DNA of 64,000 nt from positions 1 through 64,000 of the forward strand of contig JAZNSI010000032.1 of the NCBI GenBank assembly GCA_045591175.1, given 5' to 3'. The notes beneath the pieces are model-generated. The model was not told the origin of the DNA and searched no databases. It was given only the letters and a program-made list of their open reading frames with translations. This document shows, one piece after another, positions 26,589-34,684 of the stretch (positions are counted from its first letter, which is position 1; each line of letters begins with the position of its first letter). The position numbers and the translations under genes are program-made. This DNA comes from UBA11524 sp045591175. Lineage in GTDB: Bacteria > Bacillota > Clostridia > Christensenellales > Aristaeellaceae.

Positions 26589-27920
26589 ATGAAAAACAAC
26601 AGCAACCGTCTGGCGGTCAAGATGCTGATCGCCATGGTCGCGGGCATTGCCGTAGGCCTGGGCTTCATGCTGCTGCGTGAAAAGCTGGGCGCGGATTCCG
26701 CCGTCTGGACCACCATCAACAACCTGCTCTTCCAGGACATCACCGCCAAGGGCGCTGAAAAGGCGATCGGTCTGTTCTACATTGTCGGTCAGCTCTTCGT
26801 CAAGGCGCTGCAGCTGGTCATCGTGCCGATGGTGTTCACCTCCATCATCATGGCGATCGGCACCATCCGCGACGCTGCGACCCTGGGCCGCGTTTCCCTG
26901 AAGACCTTCGGCTGGTTCCTGATGACCACGGTTGTGGCGCTGGTGCTGGCTGGTGCGGTGGCGCTGATCTGCTTCAACGCTGGCGTTTTCAACACCACCA
27001 TTGAGGGCCTGTCTGCGGCTTCCGGCTCCACAGGTGCAAATCCCCTCAATGTAATCCTCAACATCGTGCCCAGCAACATCGGCGCGACCTTCAGCGTCAA
27101 CAACGCTGTGCTGTCCCTGATCTTCCTGGCCATCGTCATCGGCCTGAGCCTGAACAAGCTGGGCTATGACTCTTCCTGCACGATCAACAAGCTGTGCAAG
27201 GAGCTGAGCGAGGTCGTGGTGACCTTCCTCAACTTCGTGGTCAACAAGTTTGGCCCCATTGCGGTGTTCATGCTGCTCAGCCGCACCTTTGCCACCTACG
27301 GCATCAACTACCTCAAGCCTGCGGCGGCCTACGTCATCCTGACGGTCGCGCTGCTGCTGATCTACCTGTTCATCGGTTACCCGCTGTACATCATGATCAC
27401 TACCAAGATGAACCCCTTCACCTTCATCAAGAAGATCTTCAAGGTGGTCGTGTTCGGCTTCTCCACCTCCTCCAGCGCGGCGACCCTGCCCCTGAACACC
27501 GAGACCAACGTGAAGGATCTGGGTGTTGACCGCCAGATCGCCTCCTTTGTCCTGCCCCTGGGCATGACCGTCAACATGGACGGCACCGCCATCATGCAGG
27601 TTGTGGCGACCCTGTTCCTGGCGGGCGTGGGCGGCTACGAGGTGACCATCCCCAATCTGATCGTCATCATGGTGCTGGCCCTGATCGCCAGCGTGGGCAC
27701 CCCTGCTGCTCCCGGCGCCGGCGCGGTCATCCTGTTCACCATCCTGTCCGGCGTCGGCTTCACCGGCGAGGCTGCGATGATGGGCTACGCGCTGATCCTG
27801 GCCATCAACCGCCCCATTGAGATGCTGGTCACCAGCCTCAACTGCGCGGGCGACTCCGTTGCTGCTGTGGCCGTCGCCAAGAGCGAGGGCAAGCTGGACG
27901 AGGAAGTCTTCAACAGCTGA
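26589..27920 (+). CDS. Dicarboxylate/amino acid:cation symporter
   Basis: 443 residues from an ATG with AGGAGGG upstream; a longer frame starts inside the promoter. Eight helices and two re-entrant loops fit the DAACS (GltP/GltPh) fold. Hallmarks are the serine-rich hairpin STSSSAATLPLN, the cation-site motif GMTVNMDGTAI, the second hairpin GTPAAPGAGAVIL, and the last-helix NCAGDSVAAV region. It imports glutamate, aspartate, serine or C4-dicarboxylates with sodium or protons. Monocistronic, with promoter and terminator. Confidence 0.93.
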   Translation: MKNNSNRLAVKMLIAMVAGIAVGLGFMLLREKLGADSAVWTTINNLLFQDITAKGAEKAIGLFYIVGQLFVKALQLVIVPMVFTSIIMAIGTIRDAATLGRVSLKTFGWFLMTTVVALVLAGAVALICFNAGVFNTTIEGLSAASGSTGANPLNVILNIVPSNIGATFSVNNAVLSLIFLAIVIGLSLNKLGYDSSCTINKLCKELSEVVVTFLNFVVNKFGPIAVFMLLSRTFATYGINYLKPAAAYVILTVALLLIYLFIGYPLYIMITTKMNPFTFIKKIFKVVVFGFSTSSSAATLPLNTETNVKDLGVDRQIASFVLPLGMTVNMDGTAIMQVVATLFLAGVGGYEVTIPNLIVIMVLALIASVGTPAAPGAGAVILFTILSGVGFTGEAAMMGYALILAINRPIEMLVTSLNCAGDSVAAVAVAKSEGKLDEEVFNS

Positions 27921-27936
27921 TCGACCCAATAAGCAA

Positions 27937-27966
27937 AACCTCCCGCAATCGCGGGAGGTTTTTTCG
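27937..27966. terminator. Bidirectional terminator
   Basis: CCTCCCGC pairs with GCGGGAGG, flanked by AAAA and TTTTTT. Confidence 0.9.
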
Positions 27967-27979
27967 TGCCGAAAATGGA

Positions 27980-28726
27980 TCAATAGGGGCTGTTGAACTG
28001 CGCCTCGGCCTTGGCAACGGCCTCTTCCAGCGTCATGCCGGTGAAGTGGGGCGCGTTGAGGTAGCGGCCGGACTTCTTGTCGTCCACGAAAGCGCCCACC
28101 ACAATGCCGGGGATGGCGCTCGTGGGGTCGTTGGGGGCATGAGGACCGCCCAGATCCGTGCGGCACCAGCCGGGATCGGTCAGGTTGATCATCACATCCG
28201 TGCCCTGCACCTTGCTGCCCAGGTCGATGGTGACCTTGTCCAGCGCGGCCTTGCTGGCGGAGTAGCCCGCCTGCTGGGGATCCAGCGAAATGCCGCTGGT
28301 GGTGTTCAGGATGCGGCCGAAGCCACGCTCCATCATGCCGGGCAGGAAGTGGTAGCAGATCATCATCGGGGCGATGGTGTTGATCTTGAAGGACTCGGTG
28401 TAGTCCTCCACAGGGGTCTTCAAATAGTCCACGCGGTAGGCAATCTGCATGCCCGCGTTGTTGAGGACGATATCCACCTGGGTGCCGCGCTCGTCGATCT
28501 GCGCCAGCATGGCCTTGACGGAATCCAGGTCGGAGAGCTCCGCTTCCACGGCGTAGGCCTCCACGCCCAGCGCCTTGACTTCGGCCAGCACCTTCTCGGT
28601 GTGGGCCAGCTTACGGCTGTGGAGGATGAGGTTCGCACCCTGCTCCGCCATGAACTTCGCGGTCAGATAGCCAATGCCGCGCGCTGCGCCGGTGATCAGG
28701 CACCAGCGGCCCTTCATATTAACCAT
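27980..28726 (-). CDS. Short-chain dehydrogenase/reductase
   Basis: 248 residues. The Rossmann motif TGAARGIG is at about 12-19, NNAG at about 90, and the catalytic Ser-Tyr-Lys set is TTSGIS followed by GYSASKAAL. Acts with NAD(P)H on an alcohol/ketone not identifiable from sequence. The start has GGAGG eight bases upstream and overlaps the end of the epimerase gene by 8 bases, so the two are coupled. Confidence 0.92.
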   Translation of the reverse strand: MVNMKGRWCLITGAARGIGYLTAKFMAEQGANLILHSRKLAHTEKVLAEVKALGVEAYAVEAELSDLDSVKAMLAQIDERGTQVDIVLNNAGMQIAYRVDYLKTPVEDYTESFKINTIAPMMICYHFLPGMMERGFGRILNTTSGISLDPQQAGYSASKAALDKVTIDLGSKVQGTDVMINLTDPGWCRTDLGGPHAPNDPTSAIPGIVVGAFVDDKKSGRYLNAPHFTGMTLEEAVAKAEAQFNSPY

Positions 28727-29741
28727 TGAGAATGTCCTCCTTTGCCTTTTCCATGGCGGCGATCACCTTGTCGCACCATGCGTCGAATTCGGGGTCTTCC
28801 ACCTGCAGCTCGGGGGTGGCCAGCATGTGGCGGACGGTCTTGCGCAGGCCCTGATCCGCGCGCACGGTGCACACGAAATCCGGCACGGCCCGCTTGACCT
28901 TGGAGTTGTCAAACACGACGGTGTTGGCCTTGTCGCCGATCAGGCCGCCCTCGAAGTCATATTTGCCCGCCTTGTCCAGGAAGTCGGAGGGCACATAGTA
29001 GGGCTTGAAGGGGACGCCCAGCTCATCTGCGATGATGCGGTAGATCTGGTTCCAGGTGACGGACTCGTCGCTGGTGATGTGGTACGCCTCACCGATGGCG
29101 TGGATGTTGCCCATCAGGCCGATGAAGGCCTTGGCGAAATCGGTGTTGAAGGTGATGGTCCAAAGCGTCGTGCCGTCGCCGTGGACGAGGACGGGCTTAT
29201 CCTCCTGCATGCGGCGGATGATCTGCCAGGAGCCCTTGTCGCCGTGGGCGCCCACGGGCACGTTGCGCTCGTCGTAGGTGTGACTGGGGCGGATGATCGT
29301 CACCGGGAAGCCATTCTCCCGATGCATCTTCATCAGGTACTCCTCGCAGGCGATCTTGTTGCGGCTGTACTCCCAGTAGGGATTGACCAGCGGCGTGGAC
29401 TCGGTGATCCTGTAATCCGCCAGGGGCTTCTGGTAGGCGGACGCGGAGGAGATGAACATGAACTGCTTGGTCTTGCCGGCAAAGAGGCGGTAGTCGCGCT
29501 CCAGCTGGGCGGGGACGAAGGCGATGAAGTCGCACACGCAGTCGAAGGTGAGCCCCTCCAGGGCCTTGGCGGCTTCGGCTTCGTCGTTGATGTTGGCATG
29601 GATGGTGTGCACGCCTTCGGGCAGCTCGGTCTCGCGGCTGCCGCGGTTGAGCAGATACAGCTCCCAGTCGGGGTTTGATGCCAGGGCACGGGTGATGGCC
29701 ATCGAAATGGTGCCGGTGCCGCCGATAAACAGCGCTTTCAT
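28719..29741 (-). CDS. NAD-dependent epimerase/dehydratase family protein
   Basis: 340 residues of the extended SDR class. Nucleotide motif GGTGTIS at 7-13, ISSASAY holds the catalytic Ser, and YSRNKIACE in place of YxxxK gives Tyr and Lys. RPSHTYDER continues the fold, and HGDGTTLW with the next segment forms the sugar-binding part. The sequence is like the reductase/epimerases seen with sugar-catabolic loci. AGGAGG precedes the start. Substrate unknown. Confidence 0.88.
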   Translation of the reverse strand: MKALFIGGTGTISMAITRALASNPDWELYLLNRGSRETELPEGVHTIHANINDEAEAAKALEGLTFDCVCDFIAFVPAQLERDYRLFAGKTKQFMFISSASAYQKPLADYRITESTPLVNPYWEYSRNKIACEEYLMKMHRENGFPVTIIRPSHTYDERNVPVGAHGDKGSWQIIRRMQEDKPVLVHGDGTTLWTITFNTDFAKAFIGLMGNIHAIGEAYHITSDESVTWNQIYRIIADELGVPFKPYYVPSDFLDKAGKYDFEGGLIGDKANTVVFDNSKVKRAVPDFVCTVRADQGLRKTVRHMLATPELQVEDPEFDAWCDKVIAAMEKAKEDILNG

Positions 29742-29788
29742 AGGGATACCTCCTTATATGGTTGTGGGATATCGAACATGTTGGGGAC

Positions 29789-29797
29789 AGTATACCA
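29789..29797 (-). promoter_or_regulatory. Extended -10 promoter of the epimerase/dehydrogenase pair
   Basis: TGGTATACT on the minus strand is an extended -10 element; the -35 is poor. An inverted repeat GTTGTGG/CCACAAC brackets the start region and may be regulatory. Confidence 0.55.
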
Positions 29798-29866
29798 CAA
29801 CTTTGGTGGGTTGGGAAGGGGGAACAGAGAAAATGCACCGGAATGATGGCATTTCCGGCCCGGATG

Positions 29867-29875
29867 TGCTATACT
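29867..29875 (+). promoter_or_regulatory. Extended -10 promoter of the SGNH hydrolase gene
   Basis: TGCTATACT is an extended -10 element about 30 bases before the start codon; no strong -35 is visible. Confidence 0.55.
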
Positions 29876-29903
29876 TGTCCGGACAACAAAAGGAGGCTTT
29901 ACC

Positions 29904-30455
29904 ATGTCTGAGATGAAGAACATATTGCTCCTGGGCGACAGCCGCCGCCAGGGCTACGAACCCCTTGTCCGCCAGATGCTCGAAGGCAAGGCGGGCGTTT
30001 ACGGCCCCGCGGAGAACGGCCGCTGGGCGGGCTATACCCTCAATTCCCTGCGCTTCTGGCTGGATCAGTTCCCCAAGCCAGACATCGTCCACTGGAACTG
30101 CGGCCTGTGGGATCTGGGCGACGACTACCACATCGGCCGTCCCTTCTCCCTGCCGGAGGAGTACGAATCCGCCGTGGACCGCACCGTCATCGTGCTGCAG
30201 AAGCTCTTCCCCGGCGTGCAGATCATCCTGGCGACCACCATGCCCACCACCAGCCCCTATCATGACGGCATCATCAGCTACAACAACATCATCAAGAAGG
30301 TGGCGGAGAAGTACGGCCTCCCGGTGGATGACCTCTACGCCGGCTTCCACGACAAGATGGTCACCTATGACCGCGGCGATCACCTGCACCTGAACGAGGA
30401 GGGCAACACCCTCGTGGCAAAGCAGGTCGTGGGCGCGCTTTCGCAATACTTGTAA
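29904..30455 (+). CDS. SGNH/GDSL hydrolase
   Basis: 183 residues with AAAGGAGG before the start and no signal peptide. Block I is LLLGDSRRQGY with the nucleophile Ser, block III is WNCGLWDLG in place of GxND, and the C-terminal Asp-His pair is in DHLHLNEEG. Likely an esterase, for example a carbohydrate deacetylase given the neighbouring glycosidases; that substrate is inference. Confidence 0.88.
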   Translation: MSEMKNILLLGDSRRQGYEPLVRQMLEGKAGVYGPAENGRWAGYTLNSLRFWLDQFPKPDIVHWNCGLWDLGDDYHIGRPFSLPEEYESAVDRTVIVLQKLFPGVQIILATTMPTTSPYHDGIISYNNIIKKVAEKYGLPVDDLYAGFHDKMVTYDRGDHLHLNEEGNTLVAKQVVGALSQYL

Positions 30456-30548
30456 AAACTGACAACCGTTGCAGGAATTTGACGATGGCTGGCGAATGAA
30501 CAAGCTAAAGTCAAAGTGCATTTTTGACGAAAGAAAGGAAGAAACACA

Positions 30549-31133
30549 ATGAAGAAGCTGCTCTCTCTGGTGCTGGCCGCGATGCTGTGCCTGTGCGCCC
30601 TGACCCCCGCGATGGCTGAGACCACCGCTGCCGTGGAGACCTTCCCCTACACGCTGAGCGATTATAAGGTCTACTTTGACCTGCTGGCAACCAATCTCTT
30701 TGGCGTGGCGCCCCAGTGGGCTGACGATGCTGAGGAAAAAATCGCGGTGGCGTCCATTCCCGGGATTGGTGAAGTGATTTTCAGCGTGGACGAGAATGAG
30801 TACATGCTGGAGATTCTGACTATGGTCGAAATGGACATCAACGACGACGAAGCGGTGCAGACAAAGTCTGCCTATTTCGGCAATGTGGTTGCGCTGGCGG
30901 CCCTGTCCTCCAAGGCTGCTGAGGACTTGAACGGCTTCACCGATGAGAAGATTGACGCCATTACCAACCAGTTGATCGCTATGATTCAAGGGATGGTGGG
31001 CAAGATCGCTGAAGCGGTGACCGGCGAAAGCGTGATTGTTCAGGAGGAGGTCGACGGCAACCTGTGCACCTTCATCATGCAGATCGACATGACCACCATG
31101 ACCATGAGCTTTGGCTTCCAGATGCTGCCCTGA
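30549..31133 (+). CDS. Secreted protein of unknown function
   Basis: 194 residues. A clear signal peptide (MKK, hydrophobic core, cleavage after AMA at about 23) is followed by an acidic mixed alpha/beta domain with no Cys and no recognised motif. AAAGGAAG precedes the start. It lies between the SGNH hydrolase and a converging secreted GH5 enzyme, which hints at an extracellular role but no more. Confidence 0.75.
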   Translation: MKKLLSLVLAAMLCLCALTPAMAETTAAVETFPYTLSDYKVYFDLLATNLFGVAPQWADDAEEKIAVASIPGIGEVIFSVDENEYMLEILTMVEMDINDDEAVQTKSAYFGNVVALAALSSKAAEDLNGFTDEKIDAITNQLIAMIQGMVGKIAEAVTGESVIVQEEVDGNLCTFIMQIDMTTMTMSFGFQMLP

Positions 31134-31148
31134 GTTCTCTTGCATAAG

Positions 31149-31184
31149 GAACGCTCCCTCGCATACCGCGAGGGAGCGTTTTTG
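31149..31184. terminator. Terminator between converging genes
   Basis: ACGCTCCCTCGC pairs with GCGAGGGAGCGT and is followed by TTTTT on the plus strand. Confidence 0.88.
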
Positions 31185-31191
31185 TGTGCCG

Positions 31192-32976
31192 TTAACGGGT
31201 CTTCATCGGGCTGTATTCAAAGGTAACGTAGATGGACTTGATCTGCTTGGTGACGGCGTCGTTGATGTTGATGGGGGTGGGGGTCGCGCCGGCGAGGTTG
31301 CCGTAGTGCATGCGGGCCTGATTCACGGGCACGGAGGTCACCCAGCTGTTGTAGAGGTTCACGCGGGTGGTCTTGCCGTTGTCGGAGGTGGTGTAGGCGC
31401 GGCCCTTGAGGCGGTAGACCTCGCCGTTGATCAGCACTTCCTTGATATCAACGATGTAGCCCGGGAAGAGCTTCTCGCCGTTGGCGATGCCGATGGCGGC
31501 GAAGGCGATGGAGTTCGAATAGCCCTGGGTGGTACCGGTGAAGTCGATGCCCACGGTATAGGTGCCGGGGCCGGTGATCTCCACGTCGGTGACCTTCATG
31601 CCGGAGGAGATGGAATCGGGGTTGTAGTCATCGCCCACGGAGTAGGAGAGGGACCAGCTGCCGTCGTTCCACATGATCCAGGCCACGGCGTTGTGGTCCG
31701 TCAGGGTGATGGCGTCCTCCAGGAAGGTGACGGGCGCGGCGATCATGCCGGCGTCCAGACGGGCCTTGGCAGCGGACTGGATATCCGCGTAGGCGACGCC
31801 GGTTTCGGAGGCGGCATTGCGGCTGGCGTAGAGGTCAGCGATCTCTTCGTCGACCATCGTCAAATTCCGGCGGACAAAGAAGCCGCTGCAGTCCCACAGG
31901 CAGGAGGTCAGGTCGTAGTAATCGCACAGATCCAGGAAGCGGCTGTGGTAGGCCAGGGTGTTGACCTTCAGGCCGTCGCTGCCGGGGAGGGCGGCGTATT
32001 CGCCGATGACCACACCCACGCCCTGCTTGGTGAACTTCGTCAGCTTCTGCAGCTGGCCGTCCATGTACTCGTAGTCGGACTTGGTGCCCCAGGCGGTTGC
32101 GCCCGCTGCGGTGGATGCGCCGGCGTAGCTCCAGGGATCGTAGTAGTGCACGGAGAGCAGCAGCTTGTTCTCAGCAGAATCCGCGGGCATGCGGAAGCGG
32201 CTGTCGTAGGTCTGGTCGATGTTGGTGCTGTAGCCGGCGACCAGCAGGAAGCGCTGGGCGTTGTTGCCGCCGGTGGCGCGCACGGCGTCCACGAAGGCCT
32301 GATTGACCTGGTTGGTCAGGGCGTAGCGGGCGTTGTCATCCAGGTAGGAGACCACGGAATCGGTGCAGTAACGGGCGGAATCCTCGTCGAAGCGGGAGCC
32401 CAGCTCCTCGTTGGCGGCCTCGAAGATCACGAAGTCGGAATAATCCCGGAAATACTCGGCGATCTGCGTCCACATGCCCTTGTAGGCTTCCATCGCGAAG
32501 GCGCGGGTCTCGGCGTTCTCCGAGCCGAACATGCCCCACCAGCCGCCATCCCAGTGATCGTTGATGATGACGTACATGCCGGCGTTGCGGGCATAGTCGA
32601 CGACTTCCTTCACGCGGGCGAGGTAGGCAGGATCGATGGTATAGCTGTTGGGCATATCGGTGGCGTTGGTCATCCAGGCCACAGGGATGCGGATGGTGTC
32701 AAAGCCGGCGGCCTTCATGCCATAGAGCATCTCCTGGGTGGTGACGGGCGCGCCCCAGCTGACCTCGTAGGTCTTGGGATCCTTGCCGGGCGCATAGGCG
32801 AGGTTGGTGTTGCAGGCCTCAAAGGTGTTGCCCAGGTTGGTGCCGTTGCCCATCAGGCGGGTCAGCTCCAGGGCGGTCAGGCCTTCGCGCATCACGCCGT
32901 CGTCAGCGGATTCCGCCAGCGCGGGCAGCGTGCCCAGCAGCATAAGGGCCAGCAAGGTGCATAGAAGCTTCTTCAT
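31192..32976 (-). CDS. Secreted GH5 endoglucanase-like enzyme with C-terminal beta-sandwich module
   Basis: 594 residues from ATG 32976, 8 to 9 bases past AAAGGA; the ATG nine bases earlier abuts that site. Signal peptide 1-21 (cleavage after ALA). The GH5 barrel spans about 35-400: GTNLGNTFEA, RIPVAW, the general acid in FEAANEEL (Glu190), HYYDPW, and the nucleophile in VIGEYA (Glu326). A beta-sandwich of about 150 residues closes the protein and is probably a carbohydrate-binding module. Cellulase, xyloglucanase or mannanase activity are all possible. No dockerin or anchor is seen. Confidence 0.9.
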   Translation of the reverse strand: MKKLLCTLLALMLLGTLPALAESADDGVMREGLTALELTRLMGNGTNLGNTFEACNTNLAYAPGKDPKTYEVSWGAPVTTQEMLYGMKAAGFDTIRIPVAWMTNATDMPNSYTIDPAYLARVKEVVDYARNAGMYVIINDHWDGGWWGMFGSENAETRAFAMEAYKGMWTQIAEYFRDYSDFVIFEAANEELGSRFDEDSARYCTDSVVSYLDDNARYALTNQVNQAFVDAVRATGGNNAQRFLLVAGYSTNIDQTYDSRFRMPADSAENKLLLSVHYYDPWSYAGASTAAGATAWGTKSDYEYMDGQLQKLTKFTKQGVGVVIGEYAALPGSDGLKVNTLAYHSRFLDLCDYYDLTSCLWDCSGFFVRRNLTMVDEEIADLYASRNAASETGVAYADIQSAAKARLDAGMIAAPVTFLEDAITLTDHNAVAWIMWNDGSWSLSYSVGDDYNPDSISSGMKVTDVEITGPGTYTVGIDFTGTTQGYSNSIAFAAIGIANGEKLFPGYIVDIKEVLINGEVYRLKGRAYTTSDNGKTTRVNLYNSWVTSVPVNQARMHYGNLAGATPTPININDAVTKQIKSIYVTFEYSPMKTR

Positions 32977-33098
32977 CAGGGTCATCCTTTCTGAAATTGT
33001 TGAAAAGGCTGGTTGAGTACAATCAATATACCATTTTCAGCTCCGATTGTCAATGAAGAGAAAATCCGGCCGGAGTTGTAACAATTACGCCGCGCACC

Positions 33099-33127
33099 TT
33101 GACAGCCCCGGCAGCGACTGATATGCT
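33099..33127 (+). promoter_or_regulatory. Promoter of the eight-helix membrane protein gene
   Basis: TTGACA (33099-33104) and TATGCT (33122-33127) are 17 bases apart. Confidence 0.8.
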
Positions 33128-33159
33128 GAAAGGCAGATGGACCCGAAAGGATGAGAAAT

Positions 33160-34125
33160 ATGCCGAAAACGCTGCGGCGCTGCTGGCTGATCTGCCTGCT
33201 GATCGTGCTGGCGCTCTCTGTTTATCCGCTGATGATGGGGCTGAAGATCCTGCACGGCGTACTGTTCTTCGGCGGCGTCAGCGCGGCCGATTACCCCAAA
33301 TACGTTATTCCGTATACGCCCATCAGCCTGGCCGTGCTTATGGGCGTGCTGGTGATGCCGTGGTTTATCCGGCGGATGCGCCGTCCGGTGCTGGCGGGGT
33401 CGCTGCTGGCACTGGCGGTGTTCTTTGTGAGTGAAATCGCGCTGGAAAACGTGATGGTTGGCGGCAATACGATGGCGGAGTGGCAGACTGCGCTGTGCAT
33501 ACGCCCGATAGAAGCTTTTGATCCTGCTGTCACGGCTGGTGAGACGGCATTCACACTACGCCAGCCGGTTCTGGAAACCGAAGTCGGCAAGCTCATCGGC
33601 GAATATCGCCCCGCCATCAAGCTGCACTTTTACATGATCTCCATCGTGCTGATCCTGGGCACGCTGCACTGCCTGTATGGCTTTGCCCGCGCGGCGTATA
33701 CCGGCGACTGGAGATGTCTGCGCCTGCTGATCGCCCACGCAGCTGTGACCGGAGCATTCCTGGCGCTGTGCGTACTTGCCTGCTTCACGGCGTTCTTCCG
33801 GGACGGCAGCCTGCTGGTATCGCCCCTGTCCGCGGGACTGATGGCAGTCTTTTTCATCCTGCTGGGCGTTACAGCGGGATTGATCCTGGGCAATGTGCTG
33901 CAGGGGCGGAAGCTGGCCTGGGCAGCGTGCGCCTCCTCCGTGGTGACGCTGCTGATGTACCTGGGCGAGCTGGTGCTGCTGAACGGCCATCTGTACCGCT
34001 TTGGTCAGGGATTTTTCTTCGACGGCATGGGCGCGTTGGTGCTGGCCCCGGCGGATGTGCTGATCATTCTTCTGTCGGGCGGGCTGTGTGGCGCTCTGCT
34101 GCGCGCGCTGCAAAAGGATGCATGA
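33160..34125 (+). CDS. Polytopic membrane protein of unknown function
   Basis: 321 residues from the ATG 9 bases past AAAGG (an ATG nine bases earlier abuts the site). About eight hydrophobic helices, an extracytoplasmic loop near 105-150, and no recognisable motif. It is monocistronic, between the GH5 gene and the tRNA pair. I do not recognise a family. Confidence 0.75.
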   Translation: MPKTLRRCWLICLLIVLALSVYPLMMGLKILHGVLFFGGVSAADYPKYVIPYTPISLAVLMGVLVMPWFIRRMRRPVLAGSLLALAVFFVSEIALENVMVGGNTMAEWQTALCIRPIEAFDPAVTAGETAFTLRQPVLETEVGKLIGEYRPAIKLHFYMISIVLILGTLHCLYGFARAAYTGDWRCLRLLIAHAAVTGAFLALCVLACFTAFFRDGSLLVSPLSAGLMAVFFILLGVTAGLILGNVLQGRKLAWAACASSVVTLLMYLGELVLLNGHLYRFGQGFFFDGMGALVLAPADVLIILLSGGLCGALLRALQKDA

Positions 34126-34194
34126 CGCGCAGGGGGCTCGCCTGAGGAAATCCGCCTCCGCCAAAAGAATTCGCACAATTTCCCGCAGGAACCC

Positions 34195-34223
34195 TTGACA
34201 AAGCGGGTCTTCTCTGCTATCAT
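34195..34223 (+). promoter_or_regulatory. Promoter of the tRNA-Thr/tRNA-Pro operon
   Basis: TTGACA (34195-34200) and TATCAT (34218-34223) are 17 bases apart. Confidence 0.88.
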
Positions 34224-34250
34224 GTTAAGGCTGAATGTGCTTCAGCAGAT

Positions 34251-34323
34251 GCCAATATGGCTCAGGTGGTAGAGCGGCTCACTCGTAATGAGCAGGTCGA
34301 GGGTTCGAGTCCCTCTATTGGCT
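34251..34323 (+). tRNA. tRNA-Thr (CGT)
   Basis: Acceptor GCCAATA pairs with TATTGGC, D-stem GCTC/GAGC, T-stem GAGGG/CCCTC around TTCGAGT. The anticodon loop CTCGTAA gives CGT, reading ACG. CCA not encoded. Confidence 0.95.
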
Positions 34324-34370
34324 CGTATACGGCCCGTCACGACTCGTCGGGGCGGGCTGCTTATTACTTC

Positions 34371-34444
34371 CGAGGTGTAGCGCAGTTTGGTAGCGCGTTT
34401 GGTTCGGGACCAAAAGGCCGCGGGTTCGAATCCCGCCACTTCGA
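34371..34444 (+). tRNA. tRNA-Pro (CGG), probable prophage attachment gene
   Basis: Acceptor CGAGGTG pairs with CACTTCG, T-stem GCGGG/CCCGC around TTCGAAT. The anticodon loop TTCGGGA gives CGG, reading CCG. The gene is intact, and an integrase with prophage genes follows within 240 bases, so its 3' end is the likely attachment site. Confidence 0.95.
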
Positions 34445-34467
34445 CACGACTGCAAACGCAGTAAAAT

Positions 34468-34505
34468 CAAGGGTTTGCGCCATGTGTGCAGGCCCTTGTT
34501 TTTTT
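34468..34505 (+). terminator. Terminator after tRNA-Pro
   Basis: CAAGGG and CCCTTG close a 19-base loop followed by TTTTTTT. Confidence 0.75.
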
Positions 34506-34517
34506 GTCGAATTTGCC

Positions 34518-34682
34518 GGGTGGTACAGGCACCGGGTACCACCCGCATGCTGTCCAAAGATGCTGAAAAGCCTGCAGAATCGTACTCTGCAGGCTTTTGC
34601 GTTGGGTGGTACATCTTCTCCTTGGCAGCGGGCCAGAAAGGCCCAGAAAGGCCCGCAAAGCCAGCAAAATCAAGGTGGTACA
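34518..34682. repeat. GGTGGTACA repeats beside the integrase (possible arm-type sites)
   Basis: GGGTGGTACA occurs at 34518-34527 and 34604-34613, AGGTGGTACA at 34673-34682, and an inverted copy GTACCACCC at 34536-34544. The decamer AAAATCAAGG also occurs twice (34463 and 34666). Repeats of this size next to an integrase and attachment site often bind integrase or excisionase; that role is inferred. Confidence 0.55.
34566..34598. terminator. Bidirectional terminator after the integrase gene
   Basis: AAAAGCCTGCAGA pairs perfectly with TCTGCAGGCTTTT, with T-runs in both directions. Confidence 0.88.
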
Positions 34683-34684
34683 GA

